From Burkholderiales bacterium (GTDB lineage: Bacteria > Pseudomonadota > Gammaproteobacteria > Burkholderiales > Burkholderiaceae_F): DNA of 64,000 bases. Under the pieces are notes generated by a model, which had not been told where the DNA came from, made no database searches, and was given only the letters and a program-made list of their open reading frames with translations. The DNA lies in contig JADJWR010000003.1 of assembly GCA_016716275.1 (NCBI GenBank), positions 248,001 through 312,000 on the forward strand, in the 5' to 3' direction. A program made the translations under genes and the position numbers. Below, piece by piece: positions 8,122-18,464 of the stretch; the first letter of the stretch is position 1, and each line of letters starts with the position of its first letter.

Positions 8122-8328
8122 TCAGCCGCCTTGCGTTATGTTGGATGCCTGCTTGCCCTTCGGCCCGGTGACCACCTCGAAGACCACTTTCTGACCCTCC
8201 TTCAGGGTCTTGAAGCCGTTCATCTGGATGGCGGAGAAGTGCGCGAACAGATCTTCGCCACCGTCGTCCGGCGTGATGAAGCCGTACCCCTTGGCGTCGT
8301 TGAACCACTTGACAGTGCCTGTAGCCAT
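8122..8328 (-). CDS. cspA: cold-shock domain protein (CspA family)
   Basis: A 68-residue single cold-shock domain, an RNA/ssDNA-binding protein. RNP1 is KGYGFITPD and RNP2 is DLFAHFS, with the opening MATGTVKWFNDAKGYGFI typical of the family. The gene is separated by about 450 bases from the divergent clpS, and a sigma70 promoter in that gap implies a leader of about 155 nt, like that of cold-induced csp mRNAs. Whether this paralogue is cold-induced cannot be told from one gene. Confidence 0.95.
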   Translation of the reverse strand: MATGTVKWFNDAKGYGFITPDDGGEDLFAHFSAIQMNGFKTLKEGQKVVFEVVTGPKGKQASNITQGG

Positions 8329-8491
8329 TTTTTATTTCCTTCCCTGCAGTGTCATTCCGAGGCGCCCACCTGGCGGCCCGCGGTGTCGCGGTGCCGGCTT
8401 CGTCCTCTCCGCGCGTCGCCTTCGCTGCAGCTGACCAGGCAACGCGCTCCGCCCCGTCCTGCCGGTCCCCCTGCGCCCGGGCGAATTCGCC

Positions 8492-8520
8492 AATATTCCA
8501 ACAAGACCGTTGCGCGTCAA
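8492..8520 (-). promoter_or_regulatory. sigma70 promoter for cspA
   Basis: On the minus strand TTGACG (8520-8515, five of six) is followed after exactly 17 bases by AATATT (8497-8492, four of six). Transcription would start near 8485, leaving about 155 nt before the cspA ATG. Confidence 0.6.
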
Positions 8521-8762
8521 GGCCCGCTGCCGGCGACCGGGTCCCGGCGGTGGCAGGCGCGCCGGCGGCCTGCCCACTACCGTGGCCGGCGACTGCCGTT
8601 CAGCGGCCGAACGCTGCTGTTGCAGCGGCGCAGCGCTATCAATGGCAACGGGAACCGGCCGCCGCGGTTGCGGTCCGCGCCACGGTGGCGGCAGGCGCAG
8701 CCGCGAGTTCACTTATGATCCGTTTGCCAGCTGTCGCTGCGGGGTCCACACAGGGCGCTATC

Positions 8763-8768
8763 TAGAAT
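8763..8768 (+). promoter_or_regulatory. -10 box abutting clpS (leaderless start?)
   Basis: TAGAAT ends six bases before the clpS ATG at 8775, so a transcript starting seven bases downstream would begin at the start codon itself. No ribosome site is visible before the ATG. No clear -35 box. Confidence 0.4.
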
Positions 8769-8774
8769 GCGGGT

Positions 8775-9079
8775 ATGAGCGAGCGGTTCGACGAAGGCGC
8801 GGTGACCGAGAAGCAGGCTTCCCGGGTCAAGCCGCCGCCGATGTTCCAGGTTGTTCTGCTCAATGACGATTTCACGCCGATGGAGTTCGTGGTGGGCGTG
8901 CTGCAGAAGTTCTTCGGCAAGGGCCGGGAGCAGGCAACCCAGATCATGCTCAAGGTGCACCATGAAGGTCGCGGCGTTTGCGGCGTTTATCCGCGCGACG
9001 TGGCTGCTTCGAAAGTCGAGCAGGTCTGCAGTTATTCACGGCAGCACCAGCACCCGCTGCAGTGCGTGATGGAGGAAGC

Positions 9080-9083
<4 letters not shown>
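8775..9083 (+). CDS. clpS: ClpS adaptor for ClpAP protease
   Basis: A 102-residue adaptor that delivers N-degron substrates to ClpA. The core VVLLNDDFTPMEFVVGVLQ contains the NDD(F/Y)T motif that grips the N-terminal residue, followed by HHEGRGVCGVYPRDVAASKV. The start shown gives a flexible N-terminal tail of about 20 residues, as needed for ClpA engagement. Its stop overlaps the clpA ATG as ATGA. Confidence 0.96.
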
Positions 9084-11395
<2,312 letters not shown>

Positions 11396-11475
11396 TCCTC
11401 ATGGATAGTGTGGGCTTGTCGGCGGGAAATTCTTGATCGCGGCTGTTGACATCGCCTGATCGAGGATCGAGAGTG

Positions 11476-11506
11476 AGCCCGGGACTCAGATCCCGGGCTT
11501 TTTTTG
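11476..11506 (+). terminator. intrinsic terminator after clpA
   Basis: AGCCCGGGA (11476-11484) pairs with TCCCGGGCT (11491-11499) across the loop CTCAGA, followed by an uninterrupted T run to 11505. It separates clpSA from the cytochrome genes. Confidence 0.88.
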
Positions 11507-11535
11507 TGCCCTGGCCATAGGAAAAGGAGACTTGC

Positions 11536-11862
11536 ATGCGAATGAAGCGTTTCGTCGCCGCCGCCGCGATCGGCTTGGCGGCCTGGAGCATCGGCCTGCC
11601 GCCCGCAGCGGCGCAGCTCGACGCCAACACCGCCCGCTACGTGGCGGCCAACTGCGCCAATTGCCACGGCACAACCGGCGTGGCCAAGGGCGCGATGCAC
11701 AGCCTGGCGGGCCAGAACAAGGACCGGCTCGCCGAGATGTTCCGCGCCTTCCGCGACGGCAAGCGGCCTGCCACGGTGATGCACCAGATCGCCAAGGGTT
11801 ACACCGACCAGCAGATCGATGCGGTCGCCGAGTTCTTTGCCAGCCAGAAAGCCGCGCGCTGA
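11536..11862 (+). CDS. monoheme cytochrome c, likely FccA-type subunit
   Basis: A 108-residue exported class I cytochrome c. A signal peptide ends around AAAQ (residue 27); the heme site is C40-A-N-C43-H44, and a methionine in the second half (VMHQ) could be the sixth ligand. It begins about 30 bases after the clpA terminator and ends 13 bases before the sulfide dehydrogenase flavoprotein, so it is probably the electron-accepting cytochrome subunit of that enzyme. Classical FccA of Allochromatium is diheme; this one is a small monoheme form. Confidence 0.85.
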   Translation: MRMKRFVAAAAIGLAAWSIGLPPAAAQLDANTARYVAANCANCHGTTGVAKGAMHSLAGQNKDRLAEMFRAFRDGKRPATVMHQIAKGYTDQQIDAVAEFFASQKAAR

Positions 11863-11875
11863 AGGGGAGCAGACA

Positions 11876-13162
11876 ATGAGCATTCGCAACTACTCGCGGC
11901 GCGACGTTCTGAAATTCTCGGCAGCCGGCGTGGCGGTCGGCACGCTCGGCGCCTGTGCCACCTCCGCCGGGGCCAAGGGCAAGGTGGTGGTAGTCGGCGG
12001 CGGCTGGGGAGGCAGCACGACCGCCAAGTACCTGCGCCTGTGGTCCGATGGCGGCATCGACGTGACGCTGATCGAGCCGAATACCAGCTTCGTGTCCTGC
12101 CCGATCTCCAACCTGGTGATCGGCGGCAGCCGCAGGATCGAGCAGCTGACGACGAATTACGACGGTCTGCGGCGGCACGGCGTCAACGTCGTGCACGACA
12201 CCGTCACCGCCATCGATCCCGACAAGAGGCAGGTACGCCTGGCCTCCGGCCAGACGCTGCCGTTCGACCGCGCCGTCGTGTCGCCCGGCATCGAGTTCAT
12301 GTTCGAGCAGGTCAAGGGCATGTCGCCCGCCGCGACGGAGACGATCCCGCATGCCTGGAAGGCCGGTCCGCAGACCCTGCTGCTGCGGCGGCAACTCGAG
12401 GCGATGGCCAACGGCGGCGTGGTCATCATGAGCATCCCGCTGGCCCCGTACCGCTGCCCGCCCGGGCCTTACGAGCGCGCCTGCCAGATCGCCCATTACC
12501 TGAAGGCGAACAAGCCGAAGTCCAAGCTGATCGTGCTCGACGCCAACCCGCAGGTCACCTCCAAGGGGCCGCTGTTCACACGGGTGTGGAAGGAGGACTA
12601 CGCCGGCATCCTCGAGTACAAGGCCAACATGGCGGTGGCCGAGGTCGACGTCGGAGGCCGTCGCTTCGTGACCAATCTCGGCGATTCGCTCAAGGGCGAC
12701 GTGCTGAACCTGATCCCGCCGCAGCGCGCTGGCAACATCGCCCGCGATGCCGGGCTGATCACCGCCAACAACCGCTGGTGCGAGGTCGACTGGGTCAGCA
12801 CCGAGTCGATCAAGGTCAAGAACGTGCACGTGATCGGCGACGCCACGCTGTCGGCGCCAGCGATGCCGAAGTCCGGCCACATGGCCAACCAGCACGGCAA
12901 GGCCGCCGCCGCGGCGATCGTCGAGCTGATGAACGGCCGCGCGCCGGTGCCGCCGATGATGGCCAATACCTGCTACAGCTTCGTCGACGACCGCAACGCC
13001 ATCCACGTCGCCAGCGTGCATCGCTGGAACGCGGAAAAGAAGACGATGGAGGTCGTTCCAGGTGCCAGCGGCGTGTCGGGGCAGGACCGTTCGCAGTGGG
13101 TGTTCGAAGGCCAGTTCGCGTGGGGATGGGCGCAGACGGTCTGGTCGGACATGCTCGGCTGA
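11876..13162 (+). CDS. fccB: flavocytochrome c sulfide dehydrogenase, flavoprotein subunit
   Basis: Periplasmic FAD enzyme oxidising sulfide to sulfur or polysulfide and passing electrons to the cytochrome subunit. 428 residues with a twin-arginine signal (SRRDVLKFSAAG). The FAD dinucleotide fold is VVVVGGGWGGSTTAKYLR. The two redox-active cysteines known for FccB are present: C194 in APYRCPPGPYER and C366 in MMANTCYSF. IGDATLSAPAMPKSGHMAN is the second FAD contact. Start ATG at 11876 follows AGGGGAG. An SQR-like or Sox-associated paralogue (SoxF) is a possible alternative name. Confidence 0.92.
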   Translation: MSIRNYSRRDVLKFSAAGVAVGTLGACATSAGAKGKVVVVGGGWGGSTTAKYLRLWSDGGIDVTLIEPNTSFVSCPISNLVIGGSRRIEQLTTNYDGLRRHGVNVVHDTVTAIDPDKRQVRLASGQTLPFDRAVVSPGIEFMFEQVKGMSPAATETIPHAWKAGPQTLLLRRQLEAMANGGVVIMSIPLAPYRCPPGPYERACQIAHYLKANKPKSKLIVLDANPQVTSKGPLFTRVWKEDYAGILEYKANMAVAEVDVGGRRFVTNLGDSLKGDVLNLIPPQRAGNIARDAGLITANNRWCEVDWVSTESIKVKNVHVIGDATLSAPAMPKSGHMANQHGKAAAAAIVELMNGRAPVPPMMANTCYSFVDDRNAIHVASVHRWNAEKKTMEVVPGASGVSGQDRSQWVFEGQFAWGWAQTVWSDMLG

Positions 13163-13215
13163 ACGGGTACCGCCTTCGATCCGCAAGCCCGTCCGCCTGA
13201 CCCGGCGGCCGACCT

Positions 13216-13806
13216 CTAGTGCCCGGGGGTGGCCGCCGGGGAGCGAAAGGCGATCGTCGCTGCCTGCTCAGGATGCAGGCCGCGCTTGTCGGCATAGAAC
13301 TCGCGCAGCAGCTTCAGGTCGGCAGCGACGTCGCCGCTCATGCTCGCGTAATCGCGAACGCCGACTGCCCTGCGGCCGTAGTCGATGAATGCCAGACCCA
13401 CCGGCACCTGCATCGCCAGCGCGAGGTGATAGAAGCCCGAGCGCAGATGGTCCTGGAACCGGCGCGTGCCCTCGGGTGACAACGCCAGCCAGAACCACGG
13501 CTCGCTGCGCATGAGATCGGCGAGCTGCTCGACGGCGCCGCTGGCGCGGTGGCGGTCGACGGGGCGGCCTCCCCAAAGCCGCATCAACCGGCCAAGCGTG
13601 GCGCCGGTGAAGCCGCGAAACAGCGACTCCTTGCCGACGAAGCGCAGCGGCAGGCCGATCGCCCACTTGGCCAGCAGGCCGATGACGAAGTCCCAGTTCG
13701 AGGTGTGCGGGTAGACGATGATGATGCCGCGCGGTCCGGGAGGCGGCGCAAACTCGACGCGCCAGCCGAGCAGGCGCAGCACGGCGTGCGCGAACCGCTG
13801 CAGCAT
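13216..13806 (-). CDS. lysophospholipid acyltransferase family protein (PlsC-like)
   Basis: A 196-residue acyltransferase. Motif I is HTSNWD (H-x4-D, residues about 34-39), motif II lies in FVGKESLFRG, and motif III is SPEGTR. It is shorter than full-length PlsC (about 245) and resembles small acyltransferases often annotated as glycerol acyltransferase; the substrate is unknown. It ends convergently with fccB and is last in a minus-strand run after an RRM protein and an unknown helical protein. Confidence 0.85.
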   Translation of the reverse strand: MLQRFAHAVLRLLGWRVEFAPPPGPRGIIIVYPHTSNWDFVIGLLAKWAIGLPLRFVGKESLFRGFTGATLGRLMRLWGGRPVDRHRASGAVEQLADLMRSEPWFWLALSPEGTRRFQDHLRSGFYHLALAMQVPVGLAFIDYGRRAVGVRDYASMSGDVAADLKLLREFYADKRGLHPEQAATIAFRSPAATPGH

Positions 13807-13840
13807 CAGCCCGCGCTTGCCGGTCCGGACCTGGGCCGCG

Positions 13841-14854
13841 TCAAAGCGTCCGCTCGACCGCCGAGATCGACAGGCCGCCTGCCGGCAGATCGCTCCGTTG
13901 CACGCGGACGGCGGCGACGACGCGGCTTAGCTTCGGCGCCCGCACCTCGACGAGCTCGATCGGCAGACCGGCGGCTTCGGTTTCATCGAGCACGGTGTTC
14001 ATGGTGTCCAGGCGCAGCCGCAGCGGCTCGATGCGGACGAGTTCGCGGGCCGACAGCAGGGCGTCGCGGACGATTTCGAGCTGGCGGTCCAGTCCTTCGG
14101 TGCCGGCGCCGTACTGCGCCATCGCGGCGTTCATCTCGTCGAGCCGCCGCTGCAGCTCGGCACGCTGGGCCAGCGGCTCGACAGCAGCATCGTCCCTGGC
14201 GCCGAAGTCGTCGAGCAGCGCGCGTTCGTTGTGTTCCATCATGCGAAGCCGTGCCTGCAGCATGGCGCGCTCGACGTTCAGCTCCTGGCGGCGTTCGTCG
14301 GCGCTGGCCAGCTGGCGGGTCGCCCCGAGCAGCAGTTCGTTGAAGATCTGAACGCCGGCAGCCTGGCGCATCGACTCGGCGCTGGCGGCGACGACGCGGA
14401 TGCGGTGATCGCCGAAGTTCGCCTGCGTCCGCTCGACCTCGCGGCGCACCTGGTCTCCCACCAGGGCGGCACCGAGCACCTTGCGGGTTTCCAGGACCAT
14501 GCCGAGCACCGCATACGCCTCGTTGCCCGCTTCCGGCGAGCGCATGAAGCGCTGCAGTTCGCGCATGCGGGCGAGCACCCGCGGAATGCTCTCGGCGTTG
14601 GCGAACGCCGCCCGCAGCAGCGGGTCCGAGGTCCAGTGGGCAGCGGACAGGTCGTGCACTTCCTGCAGGCACTGCGCGCCGGCGCGGGCGATCTCGATCG
14701 CCGCCGTCACGCCCGGCGCAAGCCGGTTGCGCCAGTCACGAACCAGTGCCAGCTTCGGCTCGACCACCTCCACGGTGCGGTCGAGCGCCTTGCCCAGCAG
14801 CGGATCGCTGCCCGCTGCCGGCTGGCGACCGAACAGTCGGTCGAAAAGACCCAT
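13841..14854 (-). CDS. conserved hypothetical protein, long alpha-helical
   Basis: A 337-residue protein I do not recognise. There is no signal peptide or membrane segment. It opens with MGLFDRLFGRQPAAGSDPLL, and from about residue 150 to 280 it is charged and leucine-rich with heptad-like spacing (VERAMLQARLRMMEHNERAL, LAQRAELQRRLDEMNAAM), suggesting a coiled coil; the last 60 residues look like a small beta-rich domain. It lies 18 bases after the RRM gene and 34 bases before the acyltransferase, all on the minus strand. A cytoplasmic structural or membrane-associated role is possible but unsupported. Confidence 0.75.
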   Translation of the reverse strand: MGLFDRLFGRQPAAGSDPLLGKALDRTVEVVEPKLALVRDWRNRLAPGVTAAIEIARAGAQCLQEVHDLSAAHWTSDPLLRAAFANAESIPRVLARMRELQRFMRSPEAGNEAYAVLGMVLETRKVLGAALVGDQVRREVERTQANFGDHRIRVVAASAESMRQAAGVQIFNELLLGATRQLASADERRQELNVERAMLQARLRMMEHNERALLDDFGARDDAAVEPLAQRAELQRRLDEMNAAMAQYGAGTEGLDRQLEIVRDALLSARELVRIEPLRLRLDTMNTVLDETEAAGLPIELVEVRAPKLSRVVAAVRVQRSDLPAGGLSISAVERTL

Positions 14855-14872
14855 CGGGCGCTGTCGCCTCGG

Positions 14873-15127
14873 TCAGGCGCGCGGCGGCGGCGCCACCTGG
14901 GCGCGGAGCGTCTTGTTGCGAACGAAGACGCCGTCGATGCGCGGCTGCAGGCGGCGCAGGGTCTCCTCGTCGAGGTCGGCGAAGGTGACGACCGCTCCCG
15001 GCCGCGAGCCATCGCCGGGCACACGCTGGATCTCGTCACAGTGCGGGAAACCGTACTTCTCCAGCCAGCCGGCGATCTCGTCGTCGGTCACATCGGCCGG
15101 CAGGTTGCTGAGCCAGAGGCTGGCCAT
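14873..15127 (-). CDS. small RNA-recognition-motif (RRM) protein
   Basis: An 84-residue protein from ATG 15127 comprising a single RRM. RNP2 is LWLSNLP (residues 4-10) and the degenerate RNP1 is RPGAVVTFAD (about 42-51); the beta-alpha-beta pattern (DDEIAGWLEKYG between them) is as expected. Bacterial RRM proteins are RNA-binding proteins of mostly unknown target. A longer frame reaching to 15232 is not needed. It heads a possible three-gene operon with the helical protein and the acyltransferase. Confidence 0.82.
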   Translation of the reverse strand: MASLWLSNLPADVTDDEIAGWLEKYGFPHCDEIQRVPGDGSRPGAVVTFADLDEETLRRLQPRIDGVFVRNKTLRAQVAPPPRA

Positions 15128-15234
15128 GGACGATTCTCCTCGTGGGAGGATGGCAGGGAAGATTTCATGATACCGGCATCGCCGTCGGCGCATCCTCGCG
15201 GCCGTGCGCCCGAACGGCGGACGGCGTGCCACGT

Positions 15235-16419
15235 TCAGTGCATGCGAATGACGCTGCGCGTGTGCTCGGCAATCATCAGCTCCTCGTTGGTCGGCAGCAC
15301 CAGGCCCAGCACGCGTGAGGACGCCTTGGTCAGCTGCGGGCCGCCGGCGTCATTGGCGTCGGCATCGCGCTCCACCCCGAGCCAGGCCGCATCGTCGAGC
15401 ACGCGGGCGCGGATCAGCGGCGAGTTCTCGCCGATGCCCGCCGTGAACACCACGGCATCGACGCCGCCGAGCACCGCGGCCAGCGAACCCAGCTCGCGCC
15501 GGATGCGGTAGCAGTACAGGTCGACCGCCAGCCGGGCGCGCGGCTCCGGGCTGTCGAGCAGCGTGCGCATATCGCTGGAGACGCCCGAGACGCCGAGCAG
15601 GCCCGACTGGTTGTAGATGAGCTTCTCGATCGCCCGCGCGTCCATGCCGCGCTGGTCGATCAGGTACAGCAGCACCCCGGGGTCGAGGTTGCCGGTGCGG
15701 GTGCCCATCATCAGTCCGTCGACGGCCGTGAAGCCCATCGTGCTGGCCACGCTGCGGCCGCCGTGCAAGGCGCACATGCTGGCGCCATTGCCCAGGTGCA
15801 GCACGATCGTGCGTCCGCTGGCGGCACGCGGCGAATGGCTCGGCAGCACCGAGGCGATGTACTCGTAAGACAGGCCGTGAAAGCCGTAGCGGCGCACGCC
15901 CTGCTCGAACATCGCGTGGGGCAGGCCGAACATCTGCGCCAGCTCGCTGTTGGTGCGATGGAAGGCGGTGTCGAAGCAGGCGACCTGCGGCAGGCCGGGC
16001 GAACGTTCAAGCAGACGTCGGATCGGCGCCAGGTTGTGCGGCTGATGCAGCGGCGCCAGCGGCACGTACTTCTCCAGCGCCGTCAGAACCTGTGCGTCGA
16101 CGCGCACCGGCTGCGCGTATTCGAGACCGCCGTGCACGACGCGGTGGCCGACGCCGGCGAGCGTCAGCCCGCCACCACGCTCACGCAGGAACTCGATCAG
16201 GTGGTCGAGCGCGCCGTCATGACCGAGGCTCTGACTGTCGCCCCAGTCCTTTTCGGCCATCAGGCTGCCATCGGCCGCCTTGGCGACAAAACGCGGTCGG
16301 GTGAACAGCCCTTCGATCTGGCCGCGCACCTGCAGCCGCAGCTCGGCGCCGGATTCGACGAAGACCGAGAACTTGACGCTGGACGACCCGGCGTTGAGGA
16401 CGGCAATTGCAGTGGACAT
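15235..16419 (-). CDS. ackA: acetate kinase
   Basis: Interconverts acetyl phosphate plus ADP with acetate plus ATP. Start at ATG 16419 (MSTAIAVLNAGSSSVKFSVF), 394 residues, the normal size. Visible ASKHA motifs: LNAGSSSVKFS, VGHRVVHGG, the catalytic-arginine region CFDTAFHRTN, the HLGNGASM loop, and FTAGIGENSPLIR. It lies 19 bases downstream of the MaoC-Pta gene, so the pair makes ATP and acetate from acetyl-CoA, or runs in reverse. Confidence 0.96.
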   Translation of the reverse strand: MSTAIAVLNAGSSSVKFSVFVESGAELRLQVRGQIEGLFTRPRFVAKAADGSLMAEKDWGDSQSLGHDGALDHLIEFLRERGGGLTLAGVGHRVVHGGLEYAQPVRVDAQVLTALEKYVPLAPLHQPHNLAPIRRLLERSPGLPQVACFDTAFHRTNSELAQMFGLPHAMFEQGVRRYGFHGLSYEYIASVLPSHSPRAASGRTIVLHLGNGASMCALHGGRSVASTMGFTAVDGLMMGTRTGNLDPGVLLYLIDQRGMDARAIEKLIYNQSGLLGVSGVSSDMRTLLDSPEPRARLAVDLYCYRIRRELGSLAAVLGGVDAVVFTAGIGENSPLIRARVLDDAAWLGVERDADANDAGGPQLTKASSRVLGLVLPTNEELMIAEHTRSVIRMH

Positions 16420-16438
16420 GGTTATGGATGGGCCTGGT

Positions 16439-17839
16439 TCAAGGTCTTGCAGGCGCGGCACGCCTGGCATGCGCCACCAGCGCCATCACCGCCGTCGAGG
16501 CCAGCCGCGTGCGCACGTTGTCGGCGCGGCTGGTCAGCACGATCGGCACGCGGGTGCCGAGCACGATGCCGGCGCTGTCGGCGCCGGCAAGGTACTGCAG
16601 CTGCTTGGCCACCATGTTGCCCGATTCGAGGTCCGGCACCAGCAGTATGTCGGCCTGGCCGGCCACCGGCGAGACGATCTTCTTGGTCTTCGCTGCCTCC
16701 GGGCTGATCGCGTTGTCGAAGGCGAGCGGCCCGTCGAGCAGGCCGCCGGTGATCTGGCCGCGGTCGGCCATCTTGCAAAGCGCCGCCGCATCCAGCGTCG
16801 AGGGCATGTCGGCGTTGACGGTTTCGACGGCGGCGAGGATCGCCACTTTCGGTTGGGCGAGACCGAGGATGTGCGCCAGGTCGATCGCGTTCTGCGCGAT
16901 GTCGACCTTGTCCTTCAGGGTCGGCTGGATGTTGATCGCTGCGTCGGTGACCATCAGGGGCCGCGGGTAGGCCGGCACGTCGAGCACGAACACGTGGCTG
17001 ACGCGCCGCGCGGTGCGCAGCCCGGTGGCCGACGGCACGACCGCGGCGAGCAGCTCGTCGGTGTGCAGGCTGCCCTTCATCAGTGCCTCGACCTTGCCGT
17101 CGCGCGCCATCGCCACCGCCCTGGCGGCGGCCTCGTGGCTGTGCTCGGTGTTGACGAGTTCGAAGCCGGAAAGGTCGACCTCCTCGGCCTCGGCGACGGC
17201 GCGGATCTTGGCCTCCGGACCGACCAGCACCGGCACGATCAGCCCGCGCTTCGCCGCTTCCAGCGGTCCGAGCAGCGAATCGCGGTCGCACGGATGGACG
17301 ATCGCACAGCGCACCGGCGGCAGGCTCTCGCAGCGGCGCAGCAGCGCGGAAAAGGCGTCGGTGCGACGCAGGATCATCTCCGGCGTGGCGACGTCCGAAT
17401 AGCGGATCCGCTTGCCCGGCGCCTGCACCAGCACCCGCCCTTCGACCAGCACGTGCGCGCCGCGCTTGACCGAGCAATCGAACAGCACGCACTGCCCGGG
17501 CAGCTTCTCGCGCACGGTGACCGTGCCGGTCAGTTCGTCGCCCGGGGCGATGACGCCGTTGAACCGCAGGTCCTGCTCGAGCACCGTGGTCCCTGGCCCT
17601 GGCAGGCGCCGGGTCAGCATGCCGGAGATGATCGCCTCGCCACCCACCGCCTTGGCCATCACCTTGTCGGGAATCCCGTCGCCATTTGCGTCGAGGTGGA
17701 ACGAGTCGACGTCGCCGCTGACCAGGGAGAGCGCCTCCACCTCGGTGGCGCTGACTCGTCGGCAGATCGTCGCCGTCGCGCCCGGCTGCAGTTCGTCGTA
17801 GGTCGTGTTCTCGAAGGTGCGGACCTTCAGTTCGCTCAC
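16439..17839 (-). CDS. bifunctional MaoC (enoyl-CoA hydratase-like) / phosphate acetyl(butyryl)transferase
   Basis: 466 residues from a GTG at 17839, chosen because AAAGGAG lies seven bases upstream; the frame continues beyond but lacks sense. N-terminal MaoC hot-dog domain (about 1-140: FENTTYDELQPGATATICRR, VSGDVDSFHLDAN). C-terminal PTA/PTB domain (about 165-460: VRCAIVHPCDRDSLLGPLEA, VEALMKGSLHTDELLAAVV, ILLVPDLESGNMVAKQLQYL). The transferase moves the acyl group from CoA to phosphate for the following ackA. Whether the MaoC part is an active hydratase or only binds acyl-CoA is not known. Confidence 0.93.
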   Translation of the reverse strand: MSELKVRTFENTTYDELQPGATATICRRVSATEVEALSLVSGDVDSFHLDANGDGIPDKVMAKAVGGEAIISGMLTRRLPGPGTTVLEQDLRFNGVIAPGDELTGTVTVREKLPGQCVLFDCSVKRGAHVLVEGRVLVQAPGKRIRYSDVATPEMILRRTDAFSALLRRCESLPPVRCAIVHPCDRDSLLGPLEAAKRGLIVPVLVGPEAKIRAVAEAEEVDLSGFELVNTEHSHEAAARAVAMARDGKVEALMKGSLHTDELLAAVVPSATGLRTARRVSHVFVLDVPAYPRPLMVTDAAINIQPTLKDKVDIAQNAIDLAHILGLAQPKVAILAAVETVNADMPSTLDAAALCKMADRGQITGGLLDGPLAFDNAISPEAAKTKKIVSPVAGQADILLVPDLESGNMVAKQLQYLAGADSAGIVLGTRVPIVLTSRADNVRTRLASTAVMALVAHARRAAPARP

Positions 17840-17926
17840 CTGGGTGCTCCTTTGCCGGCTGACGGCCGGCGCGCAGCTTCCCGACGGACTCGCGATCGGC
17901 GTCGGGTGGCAGTGATGTTGCAGCGC

Positions 17927-17932
17927 AGTATA
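17927..17932 (-). promoter_or_regulatory. putative -10 box for the maoC-pta/ackA unit
   Basis: Minus-strand TATACT (17932-17927), five of six matches, about 88 bases before the GTG start. No -35 at ideal spacing; the leader would be about 80 nt. Confidence 0.35.
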
Positions 17933-18017
17933 CGCAGCGTCAGTCGCGCCTTGCGTAACAGCCGTCAGCCGCCCGTCGCCTTTGGCCACGGCGACGGAGG
18001 AGCCGGCCGGCGGCCCG

Positions 18018-18464
18018 TTACCGTCGCCCGGTGCTGCCAAAACCGCCGGCACCGCGCGCGCTGGCGGCGAACTCCTCGACGATGTTCAGACGCGCCTGCA
18101 CCACAGGCACGATCACCATCTGCGCGATGCGATCGAGCGGCTGCACCGTGAACGGCTCGGTGCCGCGGTTCCAGCAGGAGACCATCAGCTGGCCCTGGTA
18201 GTCGGAGTCGATCAGGCCGACCAGGTTGCCGAGCACGATGCCGTGCTTGTGGCCGAGGCCGGAGCGCGGCAGGATCATCGCCGCGTAACCGGCATCCTCG
18301 AGATGAATGGCGATGCCGGAAGGGATCAGTCGTGTCTCGCCGGGTCGCAGCACGAGCGGTGCCTCGATGCAGGCGCGCAGATCCAGGCCGGCGGCGCCCC
18401 CGGTGGCGTACTGCGGCAGGTTCTCGCGCAGCCGCGGATCGAGGATCCTGACGTCGAGCCTCAT
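18018..18464 (-). CDS. dut: deoxyuridine 5'-triphosphate nucleotidohydrolase (dUTPase)
   Basis: Hydrolyses dUTP to dUMP, keeping uracil out of DNA and feeding dTMP synthesis. 148 residues from ATG 18464. The five trimeric-dUTPase motifs are visible: AGLDLRA, PRSGLGHKHG, GLIDSDYQG, RIAQMV and the C-terminal GGFGSTG arm. Its start overlaps the upstream small-protein stop as ATGA, extending the coaBC cluster. Confidence 0.96.
   Translation of the reverse strand: MRLDVRILDPRLRENLPQYATGGAAGLDLRACIEAPLVLRPGETRLIPSGIAIHLEDAGYAAMILPRSGLGHKHGIVLGNLVGLIDSDYQGQLMVSCWNRGTEPFTVQPLDRIAQMVIVPVVQARLNIVEEFAASARGAGGFGSTGRR

Larger units (their letters stand above)
8329..8774. other. gene-free gap between divergent cspA and clpS
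   Basis: These 446 bases hold no convincing coding frame. The left part is the cspA leader with its promoter at 8492-8520. The right end holds a -10-like box immediately before clpS. The middle shows nothing else that can be assigned. Confidence 0.6.

Noticed and set aside
8329..8774. Overlapping frames in the cspA-clpS gap as possible genes.
   Set aside because: Several frames are open only because of high GC; none has a ribosome site or a protein-like composition, and the gap carries promoters.
17840..18052. Longer N-terminus for the MaoC-Pta protein.
   Set aside because: The strong ribosome site AAAGGAG seven bases before the GTG at 17839 and the low-quality upstream residues argue against it.
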